Source: Candidatus Edwardsbacteria bacterium (GTDB taxonomy: Bacteria; Edwardsbacteria; AC1; EtOH8). Taken from it: a DNA stretch of 64,000 nt. Below are positions 1-8,498 of this stretch, piece after piece. The position numbers were made by a program, and so were the translations under genes. The DNA lies in assembly GCA_031082425.1 (NCBI GenBank), contig JAVHLB010000007.1, forward strand, positions 115,500 to 179,499, written 5' to 3'. Below the pieces are notes generated by a model. It was not told where the DNA came from and made no database searches. It worked only from the letters and a program-made list of their open reading frames with translations. The stretch's first letter is position 1; the number at the start of each line of letters is the position of its first letter.

Positions 1-695
1 TCCTTCACCGCCTGCACCATCCCATAGGTGGAGGCCGCCATATCGGCCCGCTCGATCACCTCCGGCGGACTCTCCGGATGGACGATAAAGGTGGCCCCGG
101 GATGTTCTTCCCTGGCATTGATGATATCCCGGACCGTAAAGCGGTTATGCACATAGCAGTACCCCGGCCACAGGATCAATTTCCTTCCCGTCATCTTGGC
201 GGCATATGCCCCCAGGTTCCTGTCCGGCACGAACAGGATCTCCCGGTCCGCCGGCAGCGAGTTGATTATATCCACCGCATTGGACGAGGTGCAGCAGATG
301 TCGCTCTCGGCCTTGACCGCCGCCGTGCTGTTGACGTAGGTGACCACTATCGGGTTGTTGTGTTTTTCCCTGGCCTGGCGCAGGGCCTCCGGCGTGACCA
401 TATCGGCCATGGGGCAGCCGGCGCCCCGGTCCGGCAGCAGAACGGTTTTTTCGGGGTTGAGCAGCTTGGCGCTCTCGGCCATGAAGTGCACCCCGCAGAA
501 GACGATGGTTTTGGCCTTGACCCTGACCGCCGCCTGGGCCAGGGCCAGGGAATCGCCAATGAAGTCGGCCAGCCTCTGGACCGGCAGCACTTGGTAGTTG
601 TGCACCAGAAAGGCCGCATCCCGCTCTTCTTTGAGCCGGGATATTATTTTATACAGTTCTTCGTCTGGTAATCTTTGATAATCTTCCAGGATCAT
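1..695 (-). CDS. nadA: Quinolinate synthase (NadA), C-terminus beyond window edge
   Basis: Condenses iminoaspartate with dihydroxyacetone phosphate to quinolinate in de novo NAD synthesis; cytoplasmic [4Fe-4S] enzyme. The minus-strand frame is open from an ATG at 695 to the window edge, giving 231 residues. NadA-typical segments are visible: FCGVHFMAES near residues 66-76, RGAGCPMADM with Cys94, VTYVNSTAAVKAE near 118-130, and GYCYVHNRF with Cys180. By comparison with known NadA proteins, Cys94 and Cys180 are two of the three cluster ligands; the third lies past the edge. The start overlaps the stop of lpxK by four bases (ATGA), suggesting translational coupling. No other family fits these motifs. 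Confidence 0.95.
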   Translation of the reverse strand, partial: MILEDYQRLPDEELYKIISRLKEERDAAFLVHNYQVLPVQRLADFIGDSLALAQAAVRVKAKTIVFCGVHFMAESAKLLNPEKTVLLPDRGAGCPMADMVTPEALRQAREKHNNPIVVTYVNSTAAVKAESDICCTSSNAVDIINSLPADREILFVPDRNLGAYAAKMTGRKLILWPGYCYVHNRFTVRDIINAREEHPGATFIVHPESPPEVIERADMAASTYGMVQAVK

Positions 696-1783
696 CGCCT
701 TAGAGCCTCTTTGATGATTTCAAGTAATTTTCCCTTCCCTGACTCCGGACTAAAAGAGATCTCGATCTCCAGTACCGATAGCGGCTTCCCCGGGTTCCAG
801 CCCGCCGGCAGTTTTACCGCATCCTTCTCGGTAGTGACCACGGCCCCGCAATCGACGGCCGCCCGCGATATCCTTTCCCGGTCGGACCGATCATAGGAAT
901 GATGGTCTCCGAAGATGATGTGACCCGAGATCTCGTATCCCAGCGCCTTGATGCTGTTCTGGAATGAATCCGGCCGGGCGATGCCGGAGAACAAAAGCAG
1001 TTTATTGCCATTTGCCGGTTTGATAGCCCCACTCACTGGTTGATCACTCAACGGTTTTAATCTGACGGCCCGGTGATCGCAGTAAAATACCGGCTGGCCT
1101 AGATGATATTTTTTCACCAGCCTTTCGATGGGTTGACAGCCGTCGTGGCCGCCGCATCTGGTGGCGATAATGATATCGGCCCGTTTAAGGGCCGGGGCCG
1201 GCTCCCGCAGCCGGCCGGCCGGCAGCAGCCAGCCGTTGCCCAGCGGCCGTTTGCCGTCCAGCAGCACGATATCCAGGTCCCGGGCCATCCGCCAGTGCTG
1301 GAAGCCGTCATCCATGATGATCACATCGGCCCCGGCTGCTGCCGCCATCTCCGCGGCCCGGATCCGGTCTTTGCCCACTATGACGATGGCCCTGCCCAGC
1401 AGTTTTTGAGCCATCAAAAAAGGCTCGTCGCCCGACTCGGCGGGGACGGCCAGGATCTTCTGCCAGTCGCTGATAACGGTTATTTCCGAGCCTTTGCCAC
1501 CCGTCCTTTTGTAACCCCTGGATAATATGGCCGGTTTAAATCCCGCCGTCGATAGTTCCCCGGCCAGCATGATGCAGAAGGGGCTCTTGCCGGTGCCCCC
1601 GGCGCCTAGGTTTCCCACGCAGACCACCGGAAGCCGGCTTTTTTGGGTCTTTAAAAGCCCTGTCCGGTAGCCCGCCCTCCGCAATTGATAGACCAGAAGA
1701 TACAGGATCGAAAAGGGCCAGAGAAAAATAACGGATGCTATGTCGGCTGATGCTGGCTTCATAATGCCATTAGGATAACCCAT
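692..1783 (-). CDS. lpxK: Tetraacyldisaccharide 4'-kinase (LpxK)
   Basis: Phosphorylates the 4' position of the tetraacyldisaccharide to make lipid IVA, at the inner face of the cytoplasmic membrane. 363 residues. An N-terminal hydrophobic segment (about 16-33) serves as membrane anchor, followed by a Walker A loop VGNLGAGGTGKSP at 56-68 and the family motif DDGFQHWRMARDLD with LLPAGRLREP downstream. The length fits LpxK. A terminator-like hairpin at 1811-1840 separates it from the upstream sensor gene, so it may have its own promoter in 1784-1810 and beyond. It runs into nadA with an ATGA overlap. The ATG at 1783 is the earliest; a later Met8 is possible. Confidence 0.96.
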   Translation of the reverse strand: MGYPNGIMKPASADIASVIFLWPFSILYLLVYQLRRAGYRTGLLKTQKSRLPVVCVGNLGAGGTGKSPFCIMLAGELSTAGFKPAILSRGYKRTGGKGSEITVISDWQKILAVPAESGDEPFLMAQKLLGRAIVIVGKDRIRAAEMAAAAGADVIIMDDGFQHWRMARDLDIVLLDGKRPLGNGWLLPAGRLREPAPALKRADIIIATRCGGHDGCQPIERLVKKYHLGQPVFYCDHRAVRLKPLSDQPVSGAIKPANGNKLLLFSGIARPDSFQNSIKALGYEISGHIIFGDHHSYDRSDRERISRAAVDCGAVVTTEKDAVKLPAGWNPGKPLSVLEIEISFSPESGKGKLLEIIKEALRR

Positions 1784-1810
1784 CCGGGATGAAATTACAA
1801 CAATTTTATG

Positions 1811-1840
1811 TAAAAAGCCGCCCCGCAGAGGGCGGCATTT
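1811..1840 (-). terminator. Rho-independent terminator after the small sensor-partner gene
   Basis: Stem GCCGCCC (1817-1823) pairs with GGGCGGC (1830-1836) around a six-base loop. On the minus strand it is followed by a run of five T (bases 1812-1816). It lies just downstream of the 78-residue gene ending at 1871 and upstream of lpxK. Confidence 0.75.
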
Positions 1841-1870
1841 TACATCCTTATTTATGCAAAACCGAGAGCT

Positions 1871-2107
1871 TTAGGTCAGCTTGGCCACCAGCTGCGACAG
1901 CTCCTGAGCCTTGTCCTTCTCAATCACCAGGGAGCCGGAGATATAAAGCCACTTCGACAATTCGGCCAAATGCTCTTTCTGCAGCTGCTCGTAGTCCAGC
2001 CCCTGCAGATGATATTTGGTCTGCCTGACCAGGAACATCTTGGCGGCCGGCCCCAGATAGGCGGTGGAGATGCTCAAAACTCTCTGGGCGAGATCGGTCA
2101 TGTTCAT
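1871..2107 (-). CDS. Small protein of unknown function, partner of the HAMP sensor
   Basis: 78 residues (76 if the second ATG at 2101 is used; that ATG is better spaced from an AGGGGA). Its first ATG overlaps the stop of the HAMP sensor gene (ATGA), so the two are probably translated together. The sequence is soluble and helical, without membrane segments. The segment YLGPAAKMFLVRQTK near residue 17 loosely resembles the YxGPiAkvlv segment found at the end of some bacterial FHA and Ser/Thr-kinase proteins; this likeness is from memory and weak. I do not recognise a function. The coupling suggests it may work with the sensor, which has no output domain of its own. Confidence 0.7.
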   Translation of the reverse strand: MNMTDLAQRVLSISTAYLGPAAKMFLVRQTKYHLQGLDYEQLQKEHLAELSKWLYISGSLVIEKDKAQELSQLVAKLT

Positions 2108-2931
2108 TTCCCCTGCTCCGTTTTATTTTCCGATTCCCCTTTTTCCATCATCACGATCTTCAGGCTGGCCACCATCCGGCCGAAGGAATCCGCCAGGTCG
2201 CCGATCTCGTCGTTCCGTCTGACATCCATCTTCACCTCCATGTCGCCCATGCTGATCCGGTTGGCGATCCGGTTGAGGCGGTTGACGTCCTTGATGATGG
2301 TCCCCGAGAACAGCAGGATGATGAACCCGGCGAACAGCACCGCGATGCCGATGATCAGGTAGATGGTGTTCCCGATGAACCTCTGCTTGGCGAGCACGTC
2401 CTTGCTGGTCATGTCCACCCCCACCAACCCCACCGAATTGCCCAGCGAATCCCGGATGGGGGCGTAGCCCGAGAGGAATGTCCCCCACTGGTCGGTCACG
2501 AATTCATTGTCGGCGCTGGGTCTTTGGAACCCGGCCAGCATTTCGTCATTGACCTCGTCGTATGCCTCGCCGATGGCGCAGGGCTCCTCGGGATCGGGAT
2601 CCACCACGAACACCGCGCCCTCTTCGGTCTTCCGCATGGTGTAGATATAGGTGATGTGATCGTTGGCCTTCTGGACCCTGAGCAGGGCCTGGCCGATGGC
2701 CCCAAAGGCCGGGGTTCCCTCGTCGCCCGGCTTGATCCCGGCATGGAGATCGCCGTCGATGTTCACCGCAACGGCCGAGGCCACCGCCATCAGCTCGGTC
2801 CGCATCTGTTCCTTTAGGGCCTTCTTGGTATGATTGAAGGTATAGAAGAAAGCCAGTCCGGATATCAGCAGGATCATAATTATGAAGCTTAAGGTAAGCT
2901 TGGTCTTAAGGCTGTGGAAGAACTTTATCAT
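2104..2931 (-). CDS. Membrane sensor with periplasmic domain and HAMP, no output domain
   Basis: 275 residues. TM1 at about 12-30, a periplasmic domain at about 31-188 with a Cache-like look (GYAPIRDSLGNSVGLVGVDM near 155-174), TM2 at about 189-210 and a HAMP domain at about 211-262 (NRIANRISMGDMEV, DEIGDLADSFGRM). The protein stops about 12 residues after HAMP, so no kinase, GGDEF or chemotaxis signalling domain is attached. Such proteins are usually the input half of a histidine kinase or chemoreceptor. The 78-residue gene that follows overlaps it by four bases. It lies between waaA and lpxK. Ligand and output are unknown. Confidence 0.85.
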   Translation of the reverse strand: MIKFFHSLKTKLTLSFIIMILLISGLAFFYTFNHTKKALKEQMRTELMAVASAVAVNIDGDLHAGIKPGDEGTPAFGAIGQALLRVQKANDHITYIYTMRKTEEGAVFVVDPDPEEPCAIGEAYDEVNDEMLAGFQRPSADNEFVTDQWGTFLSGYAPIRDSLGNSVGLVGVDMTSKDVLAKQRFIGNTIYLIIGIAVLFAGFIILLFSGTIIKDVNRLNRIANRISMGDMEVKMDVRRNDEIGDLADSFGRMVASLKIVMMEKGESENKTEQGK

Positions 2932-2992
2932 TTTATCCTCGGTTAAATGTGAAATTGCTCAGGTGTCATTATATAACCTTGTTCAATACATT

Positions 2993-4261
2993 TCAAGCTT
3001 TTTTTATCGTTCGGATGATAATTTTTGCCGCCTTTTCCGAGGCCCCCCGTTTCTCCTCCACCATCTTCATGGCCCGGCCGCCAATATGGCCGATCGATCC
3101 ACGGTCGGAGGATAATTTTTCCAGGATCCCTTTCAGCTCCCCGGCATCGGATACCTGCAGGGCCCCTTGGGCCGCCAGCAGGCTTTGGGCGCTCTCCCGG
3201 GCGTTGGACATGTGGGGTCCGAATATCACCGGCAGGCCCAGGGCCGCCGGCTCCAGCGGGTTGTGCCCGCCCACCGGCACCAGGCTGCCCCCGACGAAGG
3301 CGATATCGCCGGCGGCGTAGGCGTCTATCAATTCGCCCATGCTGTCCAGCAGCAGGACCGCCCTTGACCTTTCCGATCCGCTGATCTTGCTGCGTTGGGA
3401 AAACGGTACGTTCTTATGGGACAGTATCTGTTCCACCGCCGAAAACCTTTCCGGGTGCCGGGGGGCCATTATCAGCTTCATCCCGCCGGACAGCCCGGCC
3501 CAGGCATTCAGGATGATCTCCTCCTCGCCCTCCCGGGTGCTGCCCGCCACCAGTATCAGATCCTGCGGTGAAAATCCCAGGTCCGCCCTGAGTTTCATTT
3601 TTTGTTCCCGGCTGACCGGCCGCCGGATGGTGTCGTACTTGATGTTCCCGGCATTGATTATCTTGGCCGGAGCAACCCCCAATGACCGGTATCTTTCCGC
3701 ATCCTCCGGGCTCTGGCAGGCAATGCATTCCACCCGGTTCAGCAGGGGCCGGAACAGGAATCCGAAGAAACGGTACCAGGGCAGCGACCGGTCCGACAGC
3801 CGGGCGTTGACGATGAACACCGGTATCCTCCGGGCATTGCAAAGCCACATCAGGTTGGGCCACAGTTCGGTCTCCATCAGCACCAGGGCCGAGGGTTTTA
3901 TCCTGCCCAGCGACAGGGCGATCGAAAACAGAAAATCCAACGGCAGGAAGAAAGTGGCCGATCCCGGATTGATCCTGGCCGCCCGGGCCTGCCCGGTCTG
4001 GGTCATGGTGGAGATGACCGTTCTATATTCCGGAGCCTCTCCACCCAAGGCTTCGATCAGGGGCGGGATCAGGGCCGCCTCGCCCATGGAGGAAGCATGG
4101 AGCCAGATGGGATTCCCCTGAGCCTTGGGGACCAGCCCGCATCTCTGGCGCCACTTCTTATTGCCCGAAAAGGCGCCGGCCAACAGCAAATATGGCCAAC
4201 CCAAAAGGAAGGCCATGGTCAAAACGATATTATATAAAATGATCCCCAGCAAAAGATCCAT
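2993..4261 (-). CDS. waaA: 3-deoxy-D-manno-octulosonic acid transferase (Kdo transferase)
   Basis: Adds Kdo to lipid IVA on the cytoplasmic face of the inner membrane; GT30 family. 422 residues. The N-terminus (about 5-28) is a hydrophobic anchor. Then come WLHASSMGEA near 52-61, the ISTMTQTGQARA segment, LMETELWPNL near 128-137 and, in the second Rossmann lobe, FVGGSLVPVGGHNPLEPA, all hallmarks of WaaA. The ATG shares one base with the stop of the upstream heptose kinase gene (TAATG), giving tight coupling. Number of Kdo residues added cannot be told from sequence. Confidence 0.96.
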   Translation of the reverse strand: MDLLLGIILYNIVLTMAFLLGWPYLLLAGAFSGNKKWRQRCGLVPKAQGNPIWLHASSMGEAALIPPLIEALGGEAPEYRTVISTMTQTGQARAARINPGSATFFLPLDFLFSIALSLGRIKPSALVLMETELWPNLMWLCNARRIPVFIVNARLSDRSLPWYRFFGFLFRPLLNRVECIACQSPEDAERYRSLGVAPAKIINAGNIKYDTIRRPVSREQKMKLRADLGFSPQDLILVAGSTREGEEEIILNAWAGLSGGMKLIMAPRHPERFSAVEQILSHKNVPFSQRSKISGSERSRAVLLLDSMGELIDAYAAGDIAFVGGSLVPVGGHNPLEPAALGLPVIFGPHMSNARESAQSLLAAQGALQVSDAGELKGILEKLSSDRGSIGHIGGRAMKMVEEKRGASEKAAKIIIRTIKKA

Positions 4262-5253
4262 TACCAGTTTTTCAACGCCTCCTTAAGTTCATTCACCGAG
4301 ACCGCGGCCACTCCGAATTTGGAGACCTCCACCCCGGCCGCATGGTTGGCCAGGACCGCCGCCTCCAGAAAACTGGCTCCGGCCGCCAGGGCCAGGGTCA
4401 GCACCGCGATCACCGTGTCCCCGGCCCCGGAGACATCGTAGACCTCCTTGGCCATGGTGGGTATGTGTTCTGACTTGTTCCCGGCGGTCACCAGATACAT
4501 CCCCCGGTCGCCGGCGGTGATCAGCACCGCCCTGGTCTTGAGCCCGGCCATCAGTTTTTTGCCGGCCTTCAGCATGTCCTGGGGCCCGGCTATCTTCATC
4601 CCCAGGGCCCGTTCGGTCTCCAGCACATTGGGCTTGAACAGGGTCACCCCCTTGAAATCCAGGAAATGATTGAATTTGGGATCCACCGTGACGATCTTTT
4701 TATGCCTGCGGCACAGCTCCAGAGCGGCTTTGAGCACCCTGTCGGTGATCAGCCCCTTGTTGTAATCCTCGATCAGCACCGCATCGGCCGCGGGGACAAG
4801 TTTTTTCAGCCGGGCGATGACCCTGGCCTCCGAGGCCGGCGACAGGTCCTGGCGATGCTCCCGGTCCACCCGCACCACCTGCTGGTGATGGGCCACTATC
4901 CTAGTCTTGATGGTGGTGTGGCGGGAGGGATCCTCCACCAATCCGCTTTTTGATATTTTCCTTTTCTGAAACTCTTTCAAGATGGTCTGGCGGGGACGGT
5001 CCCGGCCGATCACCCCCACCGGAACCACCTTGGCCCCCAGGCTGGCGATGTTCCAGGCCACGTTGGCCGCGCCGCCCAGCAGGTATTTCTCCTCGCTGAC
5101 CTCCACCACCGGCACCGGGGCCTCCGGCGATATCCGGCTGACCTGTCCGAACAGGTATTCGTCCAGCATCAGGTCGCCCAGCACCAGGATGGTTTTATGC
5201 CTGAAGCTGTTGATCAGGGCGTCGGATCGCTTTTTATCCAGTTTGAGCTGCAT
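4261..5253 (-). CDS. hldE1: D-glycero-beta-D-manno-heptose-7-phosphate kinase (RfaE domain I)
   Basis: Phosphorylates heptose 7-phosphate at C1 in ADP-heptose synthesis for the LPS inner core. 330 residues, a PfkB-fold sugar kinase: GDLMLDEYLFGQVSRISPEA near 26-45, GGAANVAWNIASLGA near 60-74, and the C-terminal anion-hole motif DVSGAGDTV. In E. coli this kinase is fused to a nucleotidyltransferase (HldE); here only the kinase domain is present, so the nucleotidyltransferase must be encoded elsewhere. It heads the waaA unit with a one-base overlap. Confidence 0.93.
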   Translation of the reverse strand: MQLKLDKKRSDALINSFRHKTILVLGDLMLDEYLFGQVSRISPEAPVPVVEVSEEKYLLGGAANVAWNIASLGAKVVPVGVIGRDRPRQTILKEFQKRKISKSGLVEDPSRHTTIKTRIVAHHQQVVRVDREHRQDLSPASEARVIARLKKLVPAADAVLIEDYNKGLITDRVLKAALELCRRHKKIVTVDPKFNHFLDFKGVTLFKPNVLETERALGMKIAGPQDMLKAGKKLMAGLKTRAVLITAGDRGMYLVTAGNKSEHIPTMAKEVYDVSGAGDTVIAVLTLALAAGASFLEAAVLANHAAGVEVSKFGVAAVSVNELKEALKNW

Positions 5254-5372
5254 GGTTGGTCTATATCAATTATCCAGTGTTTATCGTAAGTGTCACTATC
5301 TTAAAACACTTGGCGGATAATGTCAATGATAATTTTTGCAGACCATTGGTAAATGATCAATAACTTAAAATC

Positions 5373-5400
5373 AAAGAGGCGGCTTTCCCACCGCCTCTTT
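5373..5400 (-). terminator. Terminator hairpin after the secreted repeat protein gene
   Basis: Perfect 10-bp stem AAAGAGGCGG (5373-5382) and CCGCCTCTTT (5391-5400) with an eight-base loop. It lies just downstream of the stop at 5419 on the minus strand, where TTTGATTTTA follows the stem. Confidence 0.75.
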
Positions 5401-5418
5401 AAAATAAAATTGGTACCC

Positions 5419-6108
5419 TTACTTTATCACCATCATTTTCTTGGCCGCATTATGTTCACCCGCTTTCAGCCGATAAAAATATACGCCGGAACTAACTTCA
5501 TTGCCCACATTGTCCCTGCCGTTCCAGGATATTTTATGCCGCCCGGCATTTTTATATGAATTCACCAATGTTCTTACCCTCTGCCCCAGCATATTGTATA
5601 CGGCCAACTCAACAAAAGCCGGCTTGGCCAATGAAAACTCAACTTCGGTTCTTCCCTTGGAAGGATTGGGGAAAATATTCATGAACAGTTTAACGGGCCT
5701 ATTCTCTTCCACAGGTTCTCCCGTCACCCCGCCCGGGATACCATTTGCATTCACTCTTTGGGCGTAAACGTTATTAAAAACGATCATATTAGGGTCACCG
5801 TACCATGTTGCAATAGCTCCACCGGCTAAGTCACCAATCACTTGCTGGTAATCATTAGTATTCATTGTAGTACAAACAGGCACGCCGGTAGTTTCCCATA
5901 AAACAACTCCGCTTGAATCTACCCGCTGGGCATATAGATGGGTGCTGTAGTTCCAGATTGCCACAACACCACCATATCCATCTTTGTCGGCATCATTTTC
6001 ACCGCCACTGGGAAGCGTTTCATGTAATGGAACACCCAAACCCCAGCATATATTACCTAAGGAATCAATACGATTTACAGAATCACCAGTACTACCAATG
6101 CCCCCCCC
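5419..6108 (-). CDS. C-terminal part of a secreted repeat protein with a type IX-style sorting domain (frameshifted)
   Basis: This is the downstream half of the gene that begins at 7229. Its frame becomes open just after the run of nine C at 6101-6109; an internal ATG at 6039 gives 206 residues if read alone. It carries one or two more YAQRVDSxGxxxWxxTGVPVC repeats and then a C-terminal domain of about 80 residues: NIFPNPSKGRTEVEFSL, LAVYNMLGQRVRTL, HKISWNGRDNVGNEVSSG, VYFYRLKAG and a basic end KKMMVIK. That is the FlgD-like/Por-type sorting domain seen in FCB bacteria. Without the frameshift it would be continuous with 6075-7229. The C-terminus suggests surface or extracellular location. Confidence 0.8.
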   Translation of the reverse strand, partial: GGGIGSTGDSVNRIDSLGNICWGLGVPLHETLPSGGENDADKDGYGGVVAIWNYSTHLYAQRVDSSGVVLWETTGVPVCTTMNTNDYQQVIGDLAGGAIATWYGDPNMIVFNNVYAQRVNANGIPGGVTGEPVEENRPVKLFMNIFPNPSKGRTEVEFSLAKPAFVELAVYNMLGQRVRTLVNSYKNAGRHKISWNGRDNVGNEVSSGVYFYRLKAGEHNAAKKMMVIK

Positions 6109-7229
6109 CTATTATCAATATTTATCTTACCATAGTTACCAATAACAACGCCAGTATCAGACCATTGCATTGTTCTGTTACTATCAATACTTTGCATATA
6201 TGTTTTCATAACAGTGTAATCGAACCAATTAATTAATGCTTTCCCATTATTATCTGTAATGGGTTTGTATGATTTTTGATTTCCTGACTTTGAACAAAAT
6301 AATTCGCCATTTATCTGCCATTTAATACCTCCTTGTGCATTTATATATTGACCGTATGCGTTCATTTCATTACTGCCATTTCTATAATCATCCCACCACG
6401 TAATTATCGCACCACCCAGGTTATTGCTACAAATCCAGGGCCAAAACTGTATGCTGTCCGCTGTGCATACAGGCACGCCGTCTATTGCCCATGCGGGGTT
6501 GCCTGCGCTGTCTATTCTTTGGGCGTATATATTATCGCTGGTAGTGGCCTGGTCCCTGCCATCAACATACGCTATAATAGCACCGCCAAGCCCGTCACTG
6601 CATAGGTCAACATACCCGCTCATCTGGTTGCATACCAACACCCCGTTCTCGGGCCATACCCTGTTACCCAGACTGTCTATTCGTTGAGCAAATACCCTGG
6701 TATAACCCAAACCTCCGCGGGTGTCTTCCCAGGCTACTATCGCCCCGCCATAACCATCGGCCACTATTTCGGGATAACTGGCATAACTGCTCGATAAGCT
6801 ACACACCGGAACGCCCTGGCTTGGCCACACAAAATTACCGCCCGAGTCCACCCGCTGGGCGTAGATATCGTCGTCCAAGTTCACCTGATCCCGATAACAT
6901 TCCGTCCAGCAGATAATGGCTCCGCTATTTCCATCGCTTACGATCTTGGGCAGGGCCGAAGGCGCGGTATCGCACACCGCTATCCCGTTGGGCTGCCAGC
7001 CCGGTGCTTTGGACCCCACCCTTTTCCCCTCCCCCTTCGTTTCAAAACGTGGGGTCATTCTCAGGGCAGGCTCTCGAGGGGAGGGGTAGGGAGAGGTCGG
7101 GGTTAGGTCGGGCTTGGGCCGGGAATCACCCTCCCGCTGTTCAAATTCGAACAAACGGCGACCAGGCTGGGCGTAGGTTCCCGACCAAAACAGTGACAGC
7201 AATATTAAACATAATATATGTTTTTTCAT
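6075..7229 (-). CDS. N-terminal part of a secreted repeat protein (frameshifted)
   Basis: Starts at ATG 7229 with a signal peptide (MKKHILCLILLSLFWSGTYA, cleavage near residue 20). An in-frame stretch at residues about 38-72 (DLTPTSPYPSPRE...) looks like an inserted dispersed repeat. From about residue 80 come tandem units of roughly 60-65 residues, each with YAQRxDSxGNxxW, GVPVC and DGxGGAIIxW, resembling beta-propeller-like secreted proteins. After the G run the frame ends at residue 384 with LVVLVIL. In the alternative frame the text continues IGSTGDSVNRIDSLGN, which restores the repeat, so this is one gene with 5419-6108. Function unknown; structural or adhesive roles are possible. Confidence 0.8.
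   Translation of the reverse strand: MKKHILCLILLSLFWSGTYAQPGRRLFEFEQREGDSRPKPDLTPTSPYPSPREPALRMTPRFETKGEGKRVGSKAPGWQPNGIAVCDTAPSALPKIVSDGNSGAIICWTECYRDQVNLDDDIYAQRVDSGGNFVWPSQGVPVCSLSSSYASYPEIVADGYGGAIVAWEDTRGGLGYTRVFAQRIDSLGNRVWPENGVLVCNQMSGYVDLCSDGLGGAIIAYVDGRDQATTSDNIYAQRIDSAGNPAWAIDGVPVCTADSIQFWPWICSNNLGGAIITWWDDYRNGSNEMNAYGQYINAQGGIKWQINGELFCSKSGNQKSYKPITDNNGKALINWFDYTVMKTYMQSIDSNRTMQWSDTGVVIGNYGKINIDNRGGALVVLVIL
7014..7118 (-). repeat. Dispersed repeat copy lying inside a coding sequence
   Basis: The DNA contains GGGGTTAGGTCGG at 7099-7111, identical to 20800-20812 in an intergenic repeat, next to GGGAGAGG and GGGGAGGGG blocks. It encodes residues about 38-72 of the secreted protein without breaking its frame. 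See the other family members at 20748-20812, 21635-21676, 25165-25214, 29289-29325, 33282-33320 and 59715-59780. Confidence 0.6.
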
Positions 7230-7259
7230 GGTCAATTATCTCACTATTTATTGATGTAT

Positions 7260-7289
7260 ACTATAGTTTATACGATACATTTTTGTCAA
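7260..7289 (-). promoter_or_regulatory. Sigma70-type promoter for the secreted repeat protein
   Basis: On the minus strand TTGACA (7284-7289) and TATAGT (7260-7265) are 18 bp apart, about 30 bases before the ATG at 7229. Confidence 0.6.
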
Positions 7290-7323
7290 GGACATATTAC
7301 ATATTTTTTACCTTGCTTTTCCC

Positions 7324-7352
7324 TTGCGCAAACGGTTGCGGTATGTTATATT
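7324..7352 (+). promoter_or_regulatory. Candidate promoter of the phoH operon
   Basis: TTGCGC (7324-7329), a 17-bp spacer, then TATATT (7347-7352). It would give a leader of about 130 bases. That leader has a possible long-range pairing GATAGC (about 7375-7380) with GCTATC (about 7450-7455). Divergent from the promoter at 7260-7289. Confidence 0.4.
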
Positions 7353-7489
7353 AATTAGCCGGAAAGGCCGGCGGGATAGCGATGTTTTGAGCAGCGGAGA
7401 TACCTGCCGGTTGCTGTCCGGGATGTCCGGTCCAAAGCGGGGCAATGTGCTATCGAAGGCAACCATTCATAAATGCAGAACATACGAGC

Positions 7490-8491
7490 ATGACCAGAGA
7501 AACATCGGAAATAACCGAGCGCATCTCCCTGGCGGGGATAGACGCCGCCAACCTGCTGGGGGCCGGCGACGCCAACCTGAAGCTGATCCAGCATTCCTTC
7601 AGATCCAGGCTTACCGCCCGGGGCGACGAGGTCATCATCACCGGCCAGCCCCGGGAGCTGGAGATGCTGACCAGCTTGATCCTGCGTTTGCGGGAGAAGG
7701 TGGAATCGGGCGCGGTGCTCACCGAGCGGGACATCGGCTATGCCATAGACGACCTCCGGCAGCAGCCGGCCGCCGGTCCCTCCCGGGAGAGGCCGGCCGG
7801 GCTCTCGGCCCTGAAAAAACTGATCAAGGCCAAATCGCCGGGACAGGAAAGCTATCTGGAGGCCATGCAGGGCAGCGACCTGGTGATCGCCATCGGCCCG
7901 GCCGGCACCGGCAAGACCTATCTGGCGGTGGCCGCCGCGGTGGCGGCCCTCAACGAGCGGCAGGTGGAGCGGGTGGTCCTGTGCCGACCGGCGGTGGAGG
8001 CCGGCGAATCGCTGGGCTTCCTGCCGGGCGACCTCAAGGAGAAGATCGACCCCTACATGCGGCCGCTGTACGACGCCCTGTACGACATGATGTCCCCGGA
8101 GAAGGTCAACCGCTTTCTGGCCAACGATATCATCGAGATCGTGCCCCTGGCCTACATGCGGGGCCGGACCCTGAACAACTCCTTCGTGATCCTGGACGAG
8201 GCCCAGAACGCCACCAAGACCCAGATGAAGATGTTCCTGACCCGGCTGGGCTTCAACTCCCGGGCCGTCATCACCGGGGACATCACCCAGATAGACCTGG
8301 CCCGCAGCGACAGCTCCGGGCTGATCGAGGCCCGCAACATCCTGCAGGGGGTGGAGGGCATCAGCTTCGCCACCCTGGGAGAGCGGGACGTGGTGCGGCA
8401 CCGGCTGGTGCATCATATCATCCAGGCCTACCAGAACCATTCCGGCAACGGGCCGACCGATCCCGGGGCCCAAGGAGGCCCGGCCGACTGA
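7490..8491 (+). CDS. phoH: PhoH-family ATPase
   Basis: 333 residues from the ATG at 7490; an earlier ATG at 7445 adds 15 residues that do not look like the family. N-terminal KH-like region about 25-100, Walker A GPAGTGKT at 136-143, Walker B FVILDEAQNA near 232-241, then GFNSRAVITGDITQIDL with the sensor region. This is the YbeZ-type PhoH, an RNA-associated ATPase that physically partners YbeY in several bacteria. It is followed by the HD phosphohydrolase gene after seven bases and by ybeY, the conserved phoH-pgpH-ybeY order. Confidence 0.93.
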   Translation: MTRETSEITERISLAGIDAANLLGAGDANLKLIQHSFRSRLTARGDEVIITGQPRELEMLTSLILRLREKVESGAVLTERDIGYAIDDLRQQPAAGPSRERPAGLSALKKLIKAKSPGQESYLEAMQGSDLVIAIGPAGTGKTYLAVAAAVAALNERQVERVVLCRPAVEAGESLGFLPGDLKEKIDPYMRPLYDALYDMMSPEKVNRFLANDIIEIVPLAYMRGRTLNNSFVILDEAQNATKTQMKMFLTRLGFNSRAVITGDITQIDLARSDSSGLIEARNILQGVEGISFATLGERDVVRHRLVHHIIQAYQNHSGNGPTDPGAQGGPAD

Positions 8492-8498
8492 CCGGATT

